Below are positions 4,976-6,573 of a DNA stretch of 6,573 nucleotides, piece by piece. A program made the position numbers and the translations under genes. The notes below the pieces were generated by a model. The model was not told where the DNA came from and ran no database searches. It was given only the letters and a program-made list of their open reading frames with translations. Where the stretch lies: assembly GCA_037446075.1 (NCBI GenBank), contig JBBIJH010000155.1, forward strand, positions 1-6,573, written 5' to 3'. Origin of the DNA: JBBIJH01 sp037446075. GTDB taxonomy: Bacteria > Bacteroidota > Ignavibacteria > UBA10030 > JAHEZR01. Every line of letters starts with the position of its first letter. Position 1 is the first letter of the stretch.

Positions 4976-6417
4976 AGATTGGTTCCAATTTCCTTCTTGA
5001 ACACCTCTGCAAGTTTCATTCCCCAGTTATCAACTGGTTCCAGTTTGCCGAAGAAGAATCTCAGAACCGGTGGCTCCTCGACAAACTTCAAACCTTTCAC
5101 GGCATCCCGGTGGTGATAGAGCCATTTCAGGCGGTCGACCACGTATTCGATGTGAGACAGAGTGTATACTCGTCGAGGGATAGCCATCCTTGTGAGTTCA
5201 AGGTCGGAGTAGACCTCTTTCCCGTCCTGATCACGGTCCATGGAAATCGTTCCGCGTTCCATGCTTCTCGTGCCCGACGCAAGATACAACGCGGCAGCCA
5301 ATGCCCCAGCTGGATATTGGGACTGCTGGATGTGCGGCAGAAACAGCATTGCATCGAGATGGCACGCAAGGCCACCCGGAGGAGTCACGATCGGGATGTT
5401 CTCTTCGATGAGGCGTTCTGAAAAGTACTTCACGAACTCTACAGCACTTCCGGCCACGTTGATGTCGGTCATCTCACGCAGTCCCACTGCCATTGCTTCG
5501 ATTTCCTTGGTAGACATGCCGCCGTAGGTGAGGAATCCCTCATACACGGGCAACCAGGGTTTGAGCGCTTCGAAGCAGTCTTTATTATTCGTCGCAAGAA
5601 TGCCGCCTCGCACGCAACTGCTTTTTCTACCGGAGAGATAGAAGAGATCCGCCAGACTTGTCATCTCCCAGATGATTTCCTGAATCGAAGCCCTTTCGTA
5701 TTTCTTTTCCCGCTGTTTGATCAGGTAGGCATTTTCGCCAATCAGACTCCCATCGAGCAGCAGGGGAATCCCATTGTCCGAGGCGATCTTCTTGACTTCT
5801 CGTAGGTTCTCCAATGAGAAGGGTTGGCCTCCAAGAAGGTTCGTTGTCGCCTCCATACGCACGAACGGGATCCTGTCTTTTCCGGCGCGGCGGATGAGGT
5901 CGGTGAATTTTTGAAGGTCGAGATTGCCCTTGAACGGATACGTGCTCTGGGTGTTCAGCGCTTCGTCGGTAAATATTTCTGCAACAATCGCTCCGGCGAG
6001 AACGAAATGCGCCTTCGTGGTCGTGAAGTGATAATTCATCGGAATGACGTCCCCCTGCTTCACGAACACCTTTGCCAACAAATGCTCAGCCGCTCTTCCT
6101 TGATGCACAGGCAGGACATAGTTGAACCGCAGGACGTCTTTGACGGCGGCCTCTAATTTGTAAAAGCTTTCACAGCCTGCATAAGCGTCATCGGAAACCA
6201 TCATTGCTGCAAGCTGGTTATCGCTCATGGCGTTGGTACCGCTGTCTGTCAGCATGTCGATAAAGATATCCTTCGTGCGGAGTGAGAATGTGTTGTAACC
6301 ACCCTCTTCAAGAGCCTTCAGTCTCCGGTCGATCGGGGGGAGGCTCGTTTTCTGCACGATGCGAACCTTGTGCATTTCGATGGGAAGTTCTTTACCCGTG
6401 CTGAGTGTTATAGTCAT
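4972..6417 (-). CDS. Divergent beta-eliminating lyase of the tyrosine phenol-lyase/tryptophanase family
   Basis: These PLP enzymes split L-tyrosine to phenol (or L-tryptophan to indole), pyruvate and ammonia in the cytoplasm. The 481-residue protein aligns throughout: LTDSGTNAMSDNQ (56-68), DDAYAG (76-81), HQGR (105-108), FTTT (131-134), NLLGGQP (193-199), D222, ENAYLIKQRE (228-237), LSGRKSS (261-267) with K265 as the presumed Schiff-base lysine, YEGFLTYGG (292-300), RSMERG (384-389), AIPRRVYT (412-419) and LRFFF (452-456). FTTT, the Arg after SME and the Phe in LRFF match tyrosine phenol-lyase rather than tryptophanase. But the SGKKD motif is SGRKS, and D-x-x-R near the cofactor is D-G-S-L, losing an arginine known to contact PLP. 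Specificity is therefore open. About 14 extra residues precede the usual N-terminus; AAAGGA lies 7 nt before the start at 6417. Confidence 0.82.
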   Translation of the reverse strand: MTITLSTGKELPIEMHKVRIVQKTSLPPIDRRLKALEEGGYNTFSLRTKDIFIDMLTDSGTNAMSDNQLAAMMVSDDAYAGCESFYKLEAAVKDVLRFNYVLPVHQGRAAEHLLAKVFVKQGDVIPMNYHFTTTKAHFVLAGAIVAEIFTDEALNTQSTYPFKGNLDLQKFTDLIRRAGKDRIPFVRMEATTNLLGGQPFSLENLREVKKIASDNGIPLLLDGSLIGENAYLIKQREKKYERASIQEIIWEMTSLADLFYLSGRKSSCVRGGILATNNKDCFEALKPWLPVYEGFLTYGGMSTKEIEAMAVGLREMTDINVAGSAVEFVKYFSERLIEENIPIVTPPGGLACHLDAMLFLPHIQQSQYPAGALAAALYLASGTRSMERGTISMDRDQDGKEVYSDLELTRMAIPRRVYTLSHIEYVVDRLKWLYHHRDAVKGLKFVEEPPVLRFFFGKLEPVDNWGMKLAEVFKKEIGTNL

Positions 6418-6484
6418 ATCGTTTTCCTTTCCGATGTATGCGATTGTGAGCTGTGTTCTTCCGCTACCCAGGTCCTTGCAGACT

Positions 6485-6514
6485 TCTATAATGATGTATT
6501 TTTCCTCCGACCAA
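6485..6514 (-). promoter_or_regulatory. Weak promoter candidate for the lyase gene
   Basis: On the minus strand TTGGTC (6514-6509) and TATAGA (6490-6485) are 18 nt apart, about 70 bp upstream of the start codon. The rest of 6418-6573 shows no gene; a 52-codon open plus-strand stretch there has no start codon. Confidence 0.35.
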
Positions 6515-6573
6515 AATCAGACCTCGAACACCTCCCATTGTTTCTTCACCCTTTGCATCTATCTTTTGAACCA

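Noticed and set aside
1..6573. tRNA, rRNA, CRISPR array, IS element or phage genes
   Set aside because: No T-loop/anticodon pattern, regularly spaced repeats, transposase motifs or terminal repeats were seen on either strand.

Overview
The window is a chromosomal stretch of roughly 50% GC with mixed gene orientation. It looks like a member of the Bacteroidota/Chlorobi/Ignavibacteria assemblage. This placement is an inference from three things: a secreted protein opening with a carboxypeptidase-like regulatory domain (the usual start of TonB-linked outer-membrane receptors), a DksA-finger/SpoIIE phosphatase fusion, and a glucose/sorbosone dehydrogenase-like exported protein. Strong Shine-Dalgarno sites and TTGACA/TATAnT promoters fit Ignavibacteria/Chlorobi better than Flavobacteria. 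No phage, IS element, CRISPR array, tRNA or rRNA was found.

Layout. (1) 1-159, minus: N-terminal 53 codons of a secreted regulatory-domain protein that runs off the left edge. It is driven by a near-consensus sigma-70 promoter at 272-300 with an inverted repeat just upstream of the -35. (2) 160-483: leader, promoter and an 11-bp inverted repeat. (3) 484-732, minus: an unrecognised 82-residue protein. (4) 983-1269, minus: a compact transcription unit with TTGACA promoter, about 100-nt structured leader, strong SD, a 39-codon ORF, and an intrinsic terminator whose stem contains the end of the ORF. This is the best candidate for something undescribed. (5) 1523-2659, minus: an exported beta-propeller of the glucose/sorbosone dehydrogenase family. 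(6) 2660-2806: a divergent promoter region with a palindrome lying between the two start sites. (7) 2807-3832, plus: a protein serine phosphatase of the RsbU/SpoIIE type with an N-terminal DksA/TraR-like zinc finger, probably acting in an anti-sigma/anti-anti-sigma or stress-signalling switch. (8) 3979-4464, minus: a SnoaL-like lipoprotein. (9) about 4486-4975, minus: a decayed membrane-protein gene, DUF6064-like, with TGG changed to TAG at a conserved tryptophan plus an upstream frameshift. (10) 4972-6417, minus: a divergent tyrosine phenol-lyase/tryptophanase-type PLP enzyme.

How they work together: only weak links are visible. The lyase, the decayed membrane gene and the lipoprotein are co-directional and could share a transcript. 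The dehydrogenase and the phosphatase share a divergent promoter region and perhaps one regulator. The rest appear to be independent single-gene units.
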